From Pollutimonas sp. M17 (GTDB taxonomy: Bacteria; Pseudomonadota; Gammaproteobacteria; Burkholderiales; Burkholderiaceae_B): a DNA stretch of 64,000 bases. The stretch is from the NCBI RefSeq assembly GCF_025836975.1, contig NZ_CP107548.1:3720001-3784000 (forward strand), written 5' to 3'. A program made the position numbers and the translations under genes. Under the pieces are notes generated by a model. The model was not told the DNA's origin. It did no database searches and was given only the letters and a program-made list of their open reading frames with translations. Each line of letters starts with the position of its first letter. Position 1 is the first letter of the stretch. Below, one piece after another: positions 8,947 through 18,197 of this stretch.

Positions 8947-9098
8947 TCCCGTTCCTGCGATGTCCAATCCGGATAGCCGTGCATGATAACGCGGGCGGCC
9001 CGCCAGGGGCAGTCGACCGGCCAGAGAGGCGCAGCGCCGATCCCGCCAGGCCGGACGCGCTCCGCCGCCACGGGGCGGCGCTATACCGTTAACGGGCT

Positions 9099-9980
9099 TT
9101 AGCCGCCAAGATGCTGGCCGAACCAGGCCAGCGCGCGCTTCCAGCCGTCTTGCGCGGCCTCGGGCCGGTAGCTGGGACGGTAATCCGCATGGAAGGCGTG
9201 GGGCGCATCGGGATAGACCACGAACTCGGACTGCCTGGAGTCGTCGGAGCCTTTGGCCAGGGCCGCCTTCATGGCATCGATGGAGTCCTGCGTAATGCCT
9301 GCATCCTTGCCGCCGTACAGCCCGAGCACCGGGCCATGCAGCTCGGCTGCGATATCGACCGGCTGGGTGGGATGCAGGGGGTCGGCATTGCCCACGAGCC
9401 GGCCATACCAGGCCACGCCGGCGTCGACGGCGGGATTGTGGGCCGCATACAGCCATACGATGCGCCCGCCCCAGCAAAAGCCCGTTATGCCCAGCTTTCC
9501 GGTATCGCCGCCATTCTTGCCGGCCCAGGCCACGGCGGCGTCCAGGTCGTCCATGACCTGGGCGTCGGGAACCTTGTTGACGATTTCGCTGATCAAGGAC
9601 GCCACCTCGGTGTATTTGCCTGGATCGCCCTGCCTGAAGTACAGCTCTGGGGCGATCGCCATATAGCCGGCTTTCGCGAAGCGGCGGCAAACATCCTTGA
9701 TGTATTCATGCACGCCGAATATTTCCTGGATCACCAGTATCACCGGTGCGGCGGCTTTTCCATCCGGAACGGCGCGGTATGCCGGTATATGTCCGGTGCC
9801 GATCGGTATCTGGACCGGCCCCGCCACCAGTCCCTCGTCGTCCGTTGCAATGGCCGTGGCCGCGGCCGGGCCGGCCGCAAGCGCAAATCCGCCCATCAAT
9901 GTGCCCGCCATGAATCCGCGTCTGTTCAAAACCAGCGGCGGCAGCAAGCTGTCAAAATCCGTATCCGGCAAGCGACTCAT
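9099..9980 (-). CDS. Dienelactone hydrolase family protein with a twin-arginine signal
   Basis: Alpha/beta hydrolase, 293 residues from the ATG at 9980, chosen because of the AGGGGAT site upstream; an in-frame TTG seven codons earlier is less likely. The N-terminus has NRRGFMAGTLMGG followed by an Ala-rich hydrophobic stretch, a Tat export signal. The catalytic triad is visible: Cys in GFCWGGR, Asp in YGGKDAGI and His in PHAFHAD. Related enzymes open dienelactones in chlorocatechol degradation, but those are cytoplasmic; an exported member probably acts on another ester or lactone. It stands alone. Confidence 0.88.
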   Translation of the reverse strand: MSRLPDTDFDSLLPPLVLNRRGFMAGTLMGGFALAAGPAAATAIATDDEGLVAGPVQIPIGTGHIPAYRAVPDGKAAAPVILVIQEIFGVHEYIKDVCRRFAKAGYMAIAPELYFRQGDPGKYTEVASLISEIVNKVPDAQVMDDLDAAVAWAGKNGGDTGKLGITGFCWGGRIVWLYAAHNPAVDAGVAWYGRLVGNADPLHPTQPVDIAAELHGPVLGLYGGKDAGITQDSIDAMKAALAKGSDDSRQSEFVVYPDAPHAFHADYRPSYRPEAAQDGWKRALAWFGQHLGG

Positions 9981-9999
9981 GGCGATCCCCTTTTTTGGC

Positions 10000-10032
10000 A
10001 AAAAAAAAGCATGCTTCCCCTTGAAGCATGCT
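10000..10032 (-). terminator. Rho-independent terminator after the DUF3008 gene
   Basis: A 10-bp perfect stem (10008-10017 with 10023-10032), 5-nt loop, followed on the minus strand by nine T residues (A-run at 10000-10008). It lies just past the stop of the DUF3008 gene and 20 nt before the start of the dienelactone hydrolase gene. Confidence 0.9.
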
Positions 10033-10040
10033 GTCTGCGG

Positions 10041-10229
10041 CTATGAACTGGATTTATGTTCCGGCTTGCCCTTGCGCTTGGTGGAAGCCAGCTCGTCGAG
10101 CTCTTTCTGGCTCATGGAGTCGTACATGCTTCGCGATGCGCCCTTGAGCTCACCCACTTTGATATCGCCGCGCTTGGCGGCCAGGGCCGCGCCGGCGGCC
10201 TTTTGCTGAGCCTGTGATTTGGCTGGCAT
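10041..10229 (-). CDS. DUF3008 family small basic protein
   Basis: 62 residues starting MPAKSQAQQKAAGAALAAKRG, the recognised DUF3008 opening, and ending in a Lys/Ser-rich tail. The ATG at 10229 is preceded by GGGAGGTGCACC, a strong Shine-Dalgarno; a longer in-frame start six codons upstream is not needed. The middle (VGELKGASRSMYDSMSQKELDELAS) looks helical and the protein is strongly basic. The function of the family is unknown. It has its own terminator. Confidence 0.82.
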   Translation of the reverse strand: MPAKSQAQQKAAGAALAAKRGDIKVGELKGASRSMYDSMSQKELDELASTKRKGKPEHKSSS

Positions 10230-10351
10230 GGTGCACCTCCCGATCAAGAAACCTGACTTGGAAATTCAACCACTCCATTATTGGCGTGCGCCGCCGGCAT
10301 TTCAACCGGCAAGGCGGCCCAACATGTAACAGTTCATGGAACCCGTCAGGG

Positions 10352-12961
10352 TCACAGTGAAGCTGCATGCGTACACGGCCAGCCGCCCGCCTGGCTTTCG
10401 GAGACCCGCCCCGCGATGTGGGCCAGCGCCTCCTCGACCTGATCGATCAGGATCAGGCACAGTTCGCCTTCGCGCAAGCCGGCCAGCGCGGTATCGATGG
10501 CCAGGAACTCGCCCCGTATCTCCTGGAGCTGCGTGGCGCGCTTCGCATTGACCAGCCCCTGGCGCAGCAAGGCCAGGACCTCGCCGTCCTCGCGGCCGCG
10601 CTGGCACATGTCCTGATAAAGAATGACCTCGTCAAAGGCATCGCCCAGTATCTCGGTCTGGCGGCGTATGTCGATGTCGCGCCGGTCGCCGGCACCGCTT
10701 ATGACCACACTGCGCCGGCTTGCCGGCATGGCGTCCACCGCCTGGACCAGCGCCATGATGGCGTCGGGATTATGGCCGTAATCGGCAATAAGGGTGGCGC
10801 CCCGATACGAGAATACGTTGAAGCGGCCGGGCGCGGTCTGCGCATCGTTCACAAAGGTCGCGACGCCGGCCTGGATGGCGGCCCAATCCAGCCCCAGCGC
10901 CCAGGCGGCGGCCAGCGCCGCCATGGCGTTGTCGACCTGGAAGCCTATCGTGCCGCCACGCACTAGTGGAATGCCATCCATGCCTATCCGATGCTCGAAA
11001 GCGCCTTCAGCCAGGACGATGGCGCCGTCCTCGACATATACCGTCCGCCGTCCCTGCGCCTTGTGTGTCGCCAGGATGGGGTTGTTCCGGTCGGCGGCGA
11101 AAAAGGTCACCGAGCCCGGACAGTTCTGCGCCATGGCCGCAACGATGGGATCCGCCGCATTCAGCACGGCCATGCCCTCGGGCGCCACGTTTTCCACGAT
11201 CACGCGCTTGACGATGGCCAGGTCCTCGACTGTGCTGATGAAGCTCAGTCCCAGATGGTCGCCCGTGCCCACATTGGTCACCACGGCCACGTCGCAGCGA
11301 TCGAATCCCAGCCCCTCGCGCAAAATGCCGCCGCGCGCCGTCTCGAACACGGCCGCATCCACATCCGGATGCAGCAGCACATTGCGCGCGCTGCGCGGCC
11401 CGCTACAATCGCCGGTGTCGATGCGTCCGTTCCCTATGTACACCCCGTCGGAGTTGGTCATGCCAACGCAAGCGCCGGTGCCGGCGATCAGGTGCGCGAT
11501 CAGGCGCACGGTGGTGGTCTTGCCGTTGGTTCCCGCCACCGCCACCAGGGGAATACGGCCATTCTCGCCTTCGGGAAACATGCAGTCGACGATGGCGTCG
11601 CCCACGGCGCGGCCCTTGCCGAAGGAGGGGTTCAAGTGCATGCGCAAACCCGGCGCCGCATTCACCTCGACGATGCAGCCCCCCTGCTTGTCCAGCGGTT
11701 CATAGACGTTCTCGCTGACCAGGTCGATGCCGCAAACGTCCAGCCCCACCATCTGGGCCGCCGCCACGGCGGTCGCCGCCAGCTCCGGATGCACGTGATC
11801 GGTCACGTCGGTCGCCGTGCCGCCCGTGCTCAGGTTGGCGTTATTGCGCAAGGTCACCAGCACGCCTTTCTCCGGCACCGACAGGGCATCGTAGTTCTGC
11901 GCCGCCATCGTCGCCAGCGCGATCTCGTCCAGCCTTATCCTGGTCAGCGAACTGCCGTGGCCTTCGCCGCGCAGCGGATCCGCGTTGATCTGCTCCACCA
12001 GTTCGGCAATGCTGCGCTCGCCATCGCCGATTACCTGCGGCGGATCGCGGCGCGCCGCCGCAACCAGCTTGTCGCCGACCACCAGCAGGCGAAAGTCGTG
12101 TCCGGGAAAATAGCGCTCCACGATCACTTCCGAGCCGTAGCCGGACGCCGCCGCGTAAGCCGCTTCGATCTGTTCGCGGCCCTGGATGTTGACCGCCACG
12201 CCCTTGCCCTGGCTGCCGTCGCGCGGCTTGAGCACCACAGCCCCCCCGATTTCACACGCCGCCGCCCAGGCGTCTTCCGCGCTGTTGGCGCAGCGCCCTT
12301 CGGGCACTTGCACGCCGGCCGCCGCGAGCAGGCTCTTGGTCAGTTCCTTGTCCTGAGCAATGGACTCGGCGATGGCGCCGCTGCGGTCCGTTTCCGCCGC
12401 CTGTATGCGGCGCTGCCTGCGGCCCCAGCCGAACTGCACCAGGCTGCCTTCGGTCAGCCTGCGATAGGGAATATTGCGCCTCAGGGCCGATTGGACGATG
12501 GCGCCGGTGCTGGGTCCCAGCCGTATGTCCTCGTTCAGGTCGCGCAAGCGCAGCAGGCCTTCGGTCAGGTGAAAGGGCAGATCCTGCATGGCGGCAATGC
12601 AAAGCCGCTCCGCCAGGTCGAAGGCCAGCCGCCCCACGGCCTCTTCGGAATACTCGACCACGACCTGGTACACCCCCAGCTCCGTCGTTGGCGCGGCACG
12701 GCTGAAAACCACCTGGCAGCCGGCCGCTGTTTGCAGGCGCAAAGCCGCATAAGCCAGCGCATGAGCCATGGAGTCGGCCGGCTCCTGGCTGGAGGTGCGA
12801 AGAATGTCGATGTCGGGAAAACGCGCCCGCAGCCGGTTCTCAAAGGCTTCCACGTTATCGATGATGCGCTCGACCTCGGTGCACGAGACGATCGCTTCGA
12901 TCACGGTTTGCCTGCACCACAAATTGGGGCCGCGCAGCGCCCGTATGCGGGAAACTTCCAT
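10352..12961 (-). CDS. cphA: Cyanophycin synthetase
   Basis: 869-residue enzyme that polymerises cyanophycin, a poly-Asp backbone with Arg side chains, using ATP. The start MEVSRIRALRGPNLW is the family N-terminus with a good AAGGAAG site. Domains: N domain about 1-160; ATP-grasp G domain about 205-470 (KPRDGSQGKGV near 245, IVEVNAAPGLRMH near 430), which adds Asp; Mur-ligase-like M domain from about 475 with P-loop GTNGKTTT (477-484), ETARGGILREGL near 540 and DYGHNP near 727, which adds Arg. All key motifs and the full C-terminal lobe are present, so it should be a complete bifunctional enzyme. It lies 67 bp downstream of a second cphA-like gene on the same strand. Confidence 0.96.
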   Translation of the reverse strand: MEVSRIRALRGPNLWCRQTVIEAIVSCTEVERIIDNVEAFENRLRARFPDIDILRTSSQEPADSMAHALAYAALRLQTAAGCQVVFSRAAPTTELGVYQVVVEYSEEAVGRLAFDLAERLCIAAMQDLPFHLTEGLLRLRDLNEDIRLGPSTGAIVQSALRRNIPYRRLTEGSLVQFGWGRRQRRIQAAETDRSGAIAESIAQDKELTKSLLAAAGVQVPEGRCANSAEDAWAAACEIGGAVVLKPRDGSQGKGVAVNIQGREQIEAAYAAASGYGSEVIVERYFPGHDFRLLVVGDKLVAAARRDPPQVIGDGERSIAELVEQINADPLRGEGHGSSLTRIRLDEIALATMAAQNYDALSVPEKGVLVTLRNNANLSTGGTATDVTDHVHPELAATAVAAAQMVGLDVCGIDLVSENVYEPLDKQGGCIVEVNAAPGLRMHLNPSFGKGRAVGDAIVDCMFPEGENGRIPLVAVAGTNGKTTTVRLIAHLIAGTGACVGMTNSDGVYIGNGRIDTGDCSGPRSARNVLLHPDVDAAVFETARGGILREGLGFDRCDVAVVTNVGTGDHLGLSFISTVEDLAIVKRVIVENVAPEGMAVLNAADPIVAAMAQNCPGSVTFFAADRNNPILATHKAQGRRTVYVEDGAIVLAEGAFEHRIGMDGIPLVRGGTIGFQVDNAMAALAAAWALGLDWAAIQAGVATFVNDAQTAPGRFNVFSYRGATLIADYGHNPDAIMALVQAVDAMPASRRSVVISGAGDRRDIDIRRQTEILGDAFDEVILYQDMCQRGREDGEVLALLRQGLVNAKRATQLQEIRGEFLAIDTALAGLREGELCLILIDQVEEALAHIAGRVSESQAGGWPCTHAASL

Positions 12962-13028
12962 TCGATGTTCTTCCTTCTTGCCTGAGCAGGCCTGGAGCGG
13001 ATACCTTGTGTTGGCGGTGGAGGCCCTA

Positions 13029-15236
13029 TCAGGCCGGCGTTTCGATAAGGAGGGCGGACGCCTCCGCGAACGACTCGCCCGCTTCCAGACCGAAGGTTTC
13101 TATGCCGGCCCGTATCAAATCCTCGTGCACATCCAGCGCCCATGCCGCGGCGACGGCCGCCAGGACATTCATGTTCTGGACGTCCAGCGTGCCGCCTTCG
13201 GTCAAGGGGATGGCCTGCAGGTCCGTCAGGGCGGCCTCGTGCGCGCCTTCGGCCAGAACGATGCGGCCGCCGTCCAGGAACACGGCGCGCCCGCCCTGGA
13301 CCCGGTGTGCGGCAATCGCCGGCGCGCGGGCGTCCGAGCCAAAGAAGATCACTTGGCCATCGCACAGGCCGGCCATATCCGCCACCAGCGGATCGTCGGC
13401 ATTGAGCACGGCGGTTCCGTCCGGAAGCACGACGTCGACCTGGGTGCGCAGGACCTTGGCCAACTGCTCCGCATCGTCGATGTAGAACTCCGGCAAGATC
13501 CCTTCGGGATCGAGGTTGGTCACGATGCCGACCTTGCAGCGATCGTAGGCCAGGCCTTCGCCAAGAATGCTGAGCGGACCGTTTTCCATGACCCCCGCCT
13601 GCACGCCCCGGTTCAGCAGGACCCGGCGTGCGGCCGCCCAATTGGCGCCGTCCGTCTTCTGCACATGTCGCCGGCCGAAAAAGAGGCCGTTGCTGCATGC
13701 CAGGCCCGTATGCAGGTTGCTCAGCTGCAGCATGCGCGCGAGCAAGCGTGCCACGGTGGTCTTGCCCTTGCTTCCCGTGATCCCGACCAGGGGAATATGC
13801 CCGATGTCGCCAGGAGGGAAAAGATGGTCGACGATGGCCTGGCCGACGGGGCGAGGCTCGCCGGCGGCCGGCTTCAGATGCATGAGCAGCCCAGGCCCCG
13901 CGTTCACTTCGACAATGGCGCCGCGCTGCCCGTCGAGCGGCGCCGAGATATCTTCGGCGACAAGGTCGACGCCCGCCACGTCCAGTCCGACAATGCGTGC
14001 CGCCAGCTCCACGGCAGCGGCCACGCTGGGATGCACCGCATCGGTCACGTCGATCGAGACATTGCCGTTGCGCTGGATGAGCACACGCATGTCCGCTGCG
14101 GGAATGGCGCCGGGGCCCAGGTTCTGGCGCGCAAGCTCCAGCCGGGCGGCCGAATCGACGCGTATCGGGTTGAGCGGATGATCCTCGTCGCGACCACGGC
14201 GCGGATCGGAATTCAGCTGCGACTCGATCAGCTCTTCTATCGTGCTCACGCCATCGCCCACGACGGTGGCGGCATCCCCGCGCGCGGCCGCCACCATGCG
14301 GCCGCCCACAACCAGAACGCGATGCTCGTCCCCGTGCACGAAGCGCTCGACGACGACGCCGCTGCCTTCATCCACGGCAACGGCGAAGGCCGTCTCTATT
14401 TCAGCCCGCGTCATCAGGTTGGTGAACACCCCGCGCCCATGATTACCGTCGGATGGCTTCACGACGACGGGCAGGCCGATGTCCTGCGCAGCTTCCCACG
14501 CCTCTTCCATGCTGTCCACCAGCCGGCCTTCGGGAACCGGCACGCCGCAGGCCTGGAGCAGGCTCTTGGTCAGATCCTTGTTGCGGGACACGCTTTCGGC
14601 GATGGCGCTGGTCCGGTCGGTTTCGGCCGTCCAGATACGCCGCTGGCGGGCGCCATAACCCAACTGCACCAGGTTGGCCTCGCTAAGCCGGATGGTTGGA
14701 ATGTCCCGGTCATCGGCCGCCTCGACGATGCATGCGGTGCTGGGCCCCAGGCGCAGGTCCTCGGCCAGGTCGCGCAATGCATCAACCGCGGCCTGAACGT
14801 CGAACTCGCGATCCTCGATGGCCGCCATCACCAGGTCACGGGCGGAATACAGGGCGGCGCGCGTGACCGGCTCATGCCAGGCGCGGACAATGACCTTGTA
14901 GACCCCGCGCACGGACGTCTCGCGCGCCCTGCCCAGGCCGCCGGGCATGCCGGCCAGGTTCTGCAGCTCCAGCGTGACGTGTTCGAGAATATGGCCCGGC
15001 CAGGTGCCCTGCCGCAGGCGTTGAAGAAAGCCGCCGCGCTCCCCGACGCTGCAGCGATGCTCGATCAGCGACGGCAGCCACTGCACCAGGCGCTCGTAGA
15101 AGCCCGGGATGACGTTGGAAGGGTAGTCTTCCAGTTCGCCTATATCGACCCATGCCTCGATGACCGGACGGTATGCCCAGATATTGGGTCCGCGCAGCAT
15201 CATCATGTTGATGAACTCGATGTTTTTCTTTTGCAT
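13029..15236 (-). CDS. Second cyanophycin synthetase-like protein, C-terminally short (CphA'/CphA2-like)
   Basis: 735 residues from the ATG at 15236 (MQKKNIEFINMMMLRGPNIW, a typical CphA N-terminus). The open frame continues upstream, but that part is not CphA-like. The ATP-grasp half is intact (VVVKPSDGNHGRGV near 257, IVEVNAGPGLLMH near 441). The Mur-like half is altered: the P-loop reads GITGSKGKTT (485-494), the ETARGGILREGL motif of the partner is replaced by MENGPLSILGEGL, and the chain ends where the partner's last lobe, with DYGHNP, would begin. It may be an Asp-adding or dipeptide-using synthetase, or an accessory subunit. It precedes cphA in the same direction, probably in one transcript. 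Confidence 0.9.
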   Translation of the reverse strand: MQKKNIEFINMMMLRGPNIWAYRPVIEAWVDIGELEDYPSNVIPGFYERLVQWLPSLIEHRCSVGERGGFLQRLRQGTWPGHILEHVTLELQNLAGMPGGLGRARETSVRGVYKVIVRAWHEPVTRAALYSARDLVMAAIEDREFDVQAAVDALRDLAEDLRLGPSTACIVEAADDRDIPTIRLSEANLVQLGYGARQRRIWTAETDRTSAIAESVSRNKDLTKSLLQACGVPVPEGRLVDSMEEAWEAAQDIGLPVVVKPSDGNHGRGVFTNLMTRAEIETAFAVAVDEGSGVVVERFVHGDEHRVLVVGGRMVAAARGDAATVVGDGVSTIEELIESQLNSDPRRGRDEDHPLNPIRVDSAARLELARQNLGPGAIPAADMRVLIQRNGNVSIDVTDAVHPSVAAAVELAARIVGLDVAGVDLVAEDISAPLDGQRGAIVEVNAGPGLLMHLKPAAGEPRPVGQAIVDHLFPPGDIGHIPLVGITGSKGKTTVARLLARMLQLSNLHTGLACSNGLFFGRRHVQKTDGANWAAARRVLLNRGVQAGVMENGPLSILGEGLAYDRCKVGIVTNLDPEGILPEFYIDDAEQLAKVLRTQVDVVLPDGTAVLNADDPLVADMAGLCDGQVIFFGSDARAPAIAAHRVQGGRAVFLDGGRIVLAEGAHEAALTDLQAIPLTEGGTLDVQNMNVLAAVAAAWALDVHEDLIRAGIETFGLEAGESFAEASALLIETPA

Positions 15237-15447
15237 CTTGGATGGGGTAAGAACGAGTAGGGAACCACACAAACCGAATGGAGAGTATTTAACGGCAATT
15301 GATCCCGGAAGTGTTTGCCAAGTCGCCCGGAAGAGAAGAAAATTATCAGCCAGAGGCAAAAAAACCACATCTTTTCCCAGCCTTCTTACAAGGCGCGCGC
15401 ATTCGACGTGACAATATCGCAGCCGCAGCTTCGAATCACTTATTTTG

Positions 15448-15462
15448 GGGACGGACTGTCCC
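15448..15462. promoter_or_regulatory. Short palindrome just upstream of the ABC transporter start
   Basis: GGGAC-N5-GTCCC lies 7-21 bases before the ATG at 15469, in the divergent gap between the second cphA-like gene and the ABC transporter. There is no clear Shine-Dalgarno between it and the ATG. It could be an operator or a translation-control hairpin. Position and symmetry are seen; the role is inferred. Confidence 0.35.
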
Positions 15463-15468
15463 TGTTCA

Positions 15469-17715
15469 ATGAGCAAGAAACCTGACGAAACCCTAACCGC
15501 CGCCGGCCTGCCGGACGACTGCGGCGCCACGCTGGCTCCTTTGCTGGGCCCCGAAGAAACCGTGCTGGCCTGGATAAGCACAGACCTGGATGCGCAATTG
15601 CGCTTCGCACCCGGCATGGTCGTGCTGACCGGCAGGCGATTGCTGGCAAAAGGCCCCCACGATGCCGACTGGCATGCCTGGACGCTGCAAACGGGCCTGA
15701 AGCTCGCGCACCATGACCATGCCGGCGTCGGCACCCTGGAATTGCACGATGCCCAGGCGCGCCTGGGCATCTGGCGCTATACCCTCAGGAACAATCCGGC
15801 CGCGTTGCTGCTGGTCGAGCGCTTCGAGCGCCTGCGCAAGCAGCCCGGAACAGCCCCGGCTTCCTCGCAGCCAAGCGATACGCCCCCGAGCGGCGCCGCC
15901 CAGGCCGATTCGGCGCCGTCCACCTGGGCCCTGCTGCGGCTCTGGCGCTTTGCCAGGCCTTATCGCGCCCCCCTGCTGCTCGGCTTCCTGCTGACGGTGG
16001 CATCGACGGCCGCGGCGCTGGTCGCGCCCTACCTGACCATGCCGCTCATGGACGACATTCTCATCCCTTTCCAGAATGGAAAGCCCATCGACTACGGCCT
16101 GGTCCGGCTCTATCTGGGCGGCCTGCTGGCCTCCTCCGCCCTTGCCTGGCTGCTGGGCTGGGGACGCACGTATATCCTGGCCTGGGTGAGCGAGCGCATC
16201 GGGGCCGACCTGCGCACCGCCACCTACCAGCATCTGCAAACGCTGCCCCTGCAGTACTTCGGCGGCAAGCGCACCGGCGACCTGATCTCCCGCATCGGTT
16301 CGGAATCCGACCGCATCTGCATCTTCCTGTCCCTGCACCTGCTGGATTTCGCCACCGACGTGCTCATGATCCTGATGACGGCGGCCATCCTGTTTTCCAT
16401 CAACCCCTGGCTGGCGGCCGTCACGCTGATTCCCCTGCCCTTCATCGCCTGGATGATCCACATCGTGCGGGATCGCCTGCGCCATGGCTTCGAACGGGTG
16501 GACCGCATCTGGTCCGAAATCACCAACGTGCTGGCGGACACCATACCCGGCATACGCGTGGTCAAGGCCTTTGCCCAGGAGAAGCGCGAGGTGGCGCGCT
16601 TTCGCGAAGCCAACAACCGCAACCTGGCGGTCAACGACAGGGTCAACACCCTATGGTCGCTGTTTGCGCCCACGGTCACCCTGCTGACCGAAATCGGCCT
16701 GCTGGTCGTATGGGCTTTCGGCATCTGGCTGGTCGCGCACAACGAGATCACCGTCGGCGTGCTGACCGCCTTCCTGGCCTATATCGGGCGGTTCTATCTG
16801 CGGCTGGACTCCATGAGCCGCATCGTCTCGTTCACGCAGAAGGCCGCCGCCGGCGCCAAGCGCATCTTCGACATCCTGGATCATGTATCGACGGTTCCCG
16901 AGCCTGCCAGGCCGGTGCGCATCGAACATGTGACGGGCCGCATCGAACTGCGCAATGTAGGCTTCCGCTATGGCAACCGCTCGGTCATGCGCCGCATCAA
17001 CCTGGATATCGCGCCGGGCGAGATGATAGGCCTGGTCGGCCATAGCGGTTCGGGCAAGAGCACGCTGGTCAACCTGATCTGTCGCTTCTACGACGTGTCG
17101 CAAGGGCAGATCCGCCTGGATGGCGCGGACATCCGCTCGCTGTCCATCTCCGACTACCGCCGCCACATCGGCCTGGTGCTGCAAGAGCCCTTCCTGTTTT
17201 TCGGCACCATCGCCGAGAACATTGCCTACGGCAAGCCGCAGGCGACCCGGCAGGAGACCATCGCCGCGGCCCGCGCGGCCAATGCCCATGAATTCATCCT
17301 GCGCCTGCCGCATGGCTACGATTCGCTGGTGGGCGAGCGCGGCCAGGCCCTATCGGGCGGAGAGCGCCAGCGCATCTCCATCGCGCGCGCCCTGCTCATC
17401 GATCCGCCCATCCTGATCCTGGACGAAGCCACTTCCTCGGTGGACACCAGCACCGAAAAGGAGATCCAGAAGGCGCTGGACAACCTGGTTCGCGGACGCA
17501 CGACCATCTCCATCGCCCACCGGCTAAGCACCCTGCGCCAGGCGGACAGGCTGGTGGTTCTGGACAAGGGAGAGATCGTCGAAGTGGGCCGGCATGACGA
17601 GCTCCTGGCCAGGAATGGCCACTACTTCAGGCTCTACCAGGCGCAAGAGGAAAAAATGAATCCCGGCTCGGTCGAAGAGGACTGGATCGAGAACGAAGAA
17701 AGAGGCATCGCATGA
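15469..17715 (+). CDS. Cyanophycin-locus ABC transporter, fused membrane and ATPase domains
   Basis: 748 residues, start at ATG 15469 (MSKKPDETLTAAGLP). Residues about 20-130 form a small beta-rich domain (AQLRFAPGMVVLTGRRLLA) resembling bacterial PH-like domains. A Pro/Ala/Ser linker follows, then six membrane helices (about 155-435) and a nucleotide-binding domain (about 490-735) with Walker A GHSGSGKST, signature LSGGERQRIS, Walker B ILILDEATSS and H-loop SIAHRLST. This is exporter (type IV) architecture; there is no C39 peptidase domain. Related genes beside cphA are known as cyanophycin metabolism-associated ABC transporters. The substrate is unknown. It overlaps the DUF1854 gene by 4 bp. 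Confidence 0.88.
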   Translation: MSKKPDETLTAAGLPDDCGATLAPLLGPEETVLAWISTDLDAQLRFAPGMVVLTGRRLLAKGPHDADWHAWTLQTGLKLAHHDHAGVGTLELHDAQARLGIWRYTLRNNPAALLLVERFERLRKQPGTAPASSQPSDTPPSGAAQADSAPSTWALLRLWRFARPYRAPLLLGFLLTVASTAAALVAPYLTMPLMDDILIPFQNGKPIDYGLVRLYLGGLLASSALAWLLGWGRTYILAWVSERIGADLRTATYQHLQTLPLQYFGGKRTGDLISRIGSESDRICIFLSLHLLDFATDVLMILMTAAILFSINPWLAAVTLIPLPFIAWMIHIVRDRLRHGFERVDRIWSEITNVLADTIPGIRVVKAFAQEKREVARFREANNRNLAVNDRVNTLWSLFAPTVTLLTEIGLLVVWAFGIWLVAHNEITVGVLTAFLAYIGRFYLRLDSMSRIVSFTQKAAAGAKRIFDILDHVSTVPEPARPVRIEHVTGRIELRNVGFRYGNRSVMRRINLDIAPGEMIGLVGHSGSGKSTLVNLICRFYDVSQGQIRLDGADIRSLSISDYRRHIGLVLQEPFLFFGTIAENIAYGKPQATRQETIAAARAANAHEFILRLPHGYDSLVGERGQALSGGERQRISIARALLIDPPILILDEATSSVDTSTEKEIQKALDNLVRGRTTISIAHRLSTLRQADRLVVLDKGEIVEVGRHDELLARNGHYFRLYQAQEEKMNPGSVEEDWIENEERGIA

Positions 17716-18197
17716 AGAACAGCAAGACCTTGCGCCGTGTCGACTTGCCGCTCCAGCGCGACGCCTTCGGCCGGCTGCATCTGGCACCGGACGGCAAGGC
17801 GGGGCCGGCCCTGACGCCGGTGCGCAGCTTTCCCATTTCGGCGCCCGGAGAAGGGATCGCGCTGGTCGATGCGGAAGGCTCGGAACAGGCCTGGATAGAA
17901 AGCCTCGACGAGTTGCCCGACGACGTGCGCTCCTTGCTTCAAGAGGAATTGGCCAGCCGCGAATTCATGCCGCGCATCCAGCGCATCCGGCAGATATCCA
18001 GCTTCGCCACGCCCAGCACCTGGCAGGTGGAAACCGACAGGGGCGACACCACCCTGCTGCTCAAGGCCGAGGAAGACATACGCCGGCTGTCGGCCACGGC
18101 CCTCCTGATCATAGACGGCCACGGCATCCAGTTTCTGATCGGCAATGTGGCCGGGCTGGACAAGGGCAGCCGCCGCTTGCTCGACCACTTCCTATAG
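17712..18197 (+). CDS. DUF1854 family protein, partner of the cyanophycin-locus ABC transporter
   Basis: 161 residues. The ATG overlaps the end of the transporter gene (ATGA-type coupling), so the two are translated together. It contains the DUF1854 core: PVRSFPISAPGEGIALVDAEG, ELASREFMPRIQRI, and STWQVETDRGDTTLLLKAEEDIRRL. The family is found beside this transporter in cyanophycin loci (established association; role unknown). No signal peptide or membrane helix is seen, so it is probably cytoplasmic and may modulate the transporter. It converges with the following minus-strand gene, overlapping it by 6 bp. Confidence 0.85.
   Translation: MKNSKTLRRVDLPLQRDAFGRLHLAPDGKAGPALTPVRSFPISAPGEGIALVDAEGSEQAWIESLDELPDDVRSLLQEELASREFMPRIQRIRQISSFATPSTWQVETDRGDTTLLLKAEEDIRRLSATALLIIDGHGIQFLIGNVAGLDKGSRRLLDHFL

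Noticed and set aside
9066-9083. GC hairpin after the dienelactone hydrolase gene as a terminator
   Set aside because: Short stem without a T-run in a very GC-rich stretch; not distinguishable from background.
8212-9690. Apparent fusion of a hydrolase-region peptide to the ABC ATPase (492 codons)
   Set aside because: The upstream half is an out-of-frame reading of the dienelactone hydrolase gene; the ATPase has its own ATG at 8946.
10991-15260. Long plus-strand open frames (664 and 830 codons) opposite the two cyanophycin synthetase genes
   Set aside because: Composition is that of reverse-strand shadows; the minus-strand CphA proteins carry complete motifs.
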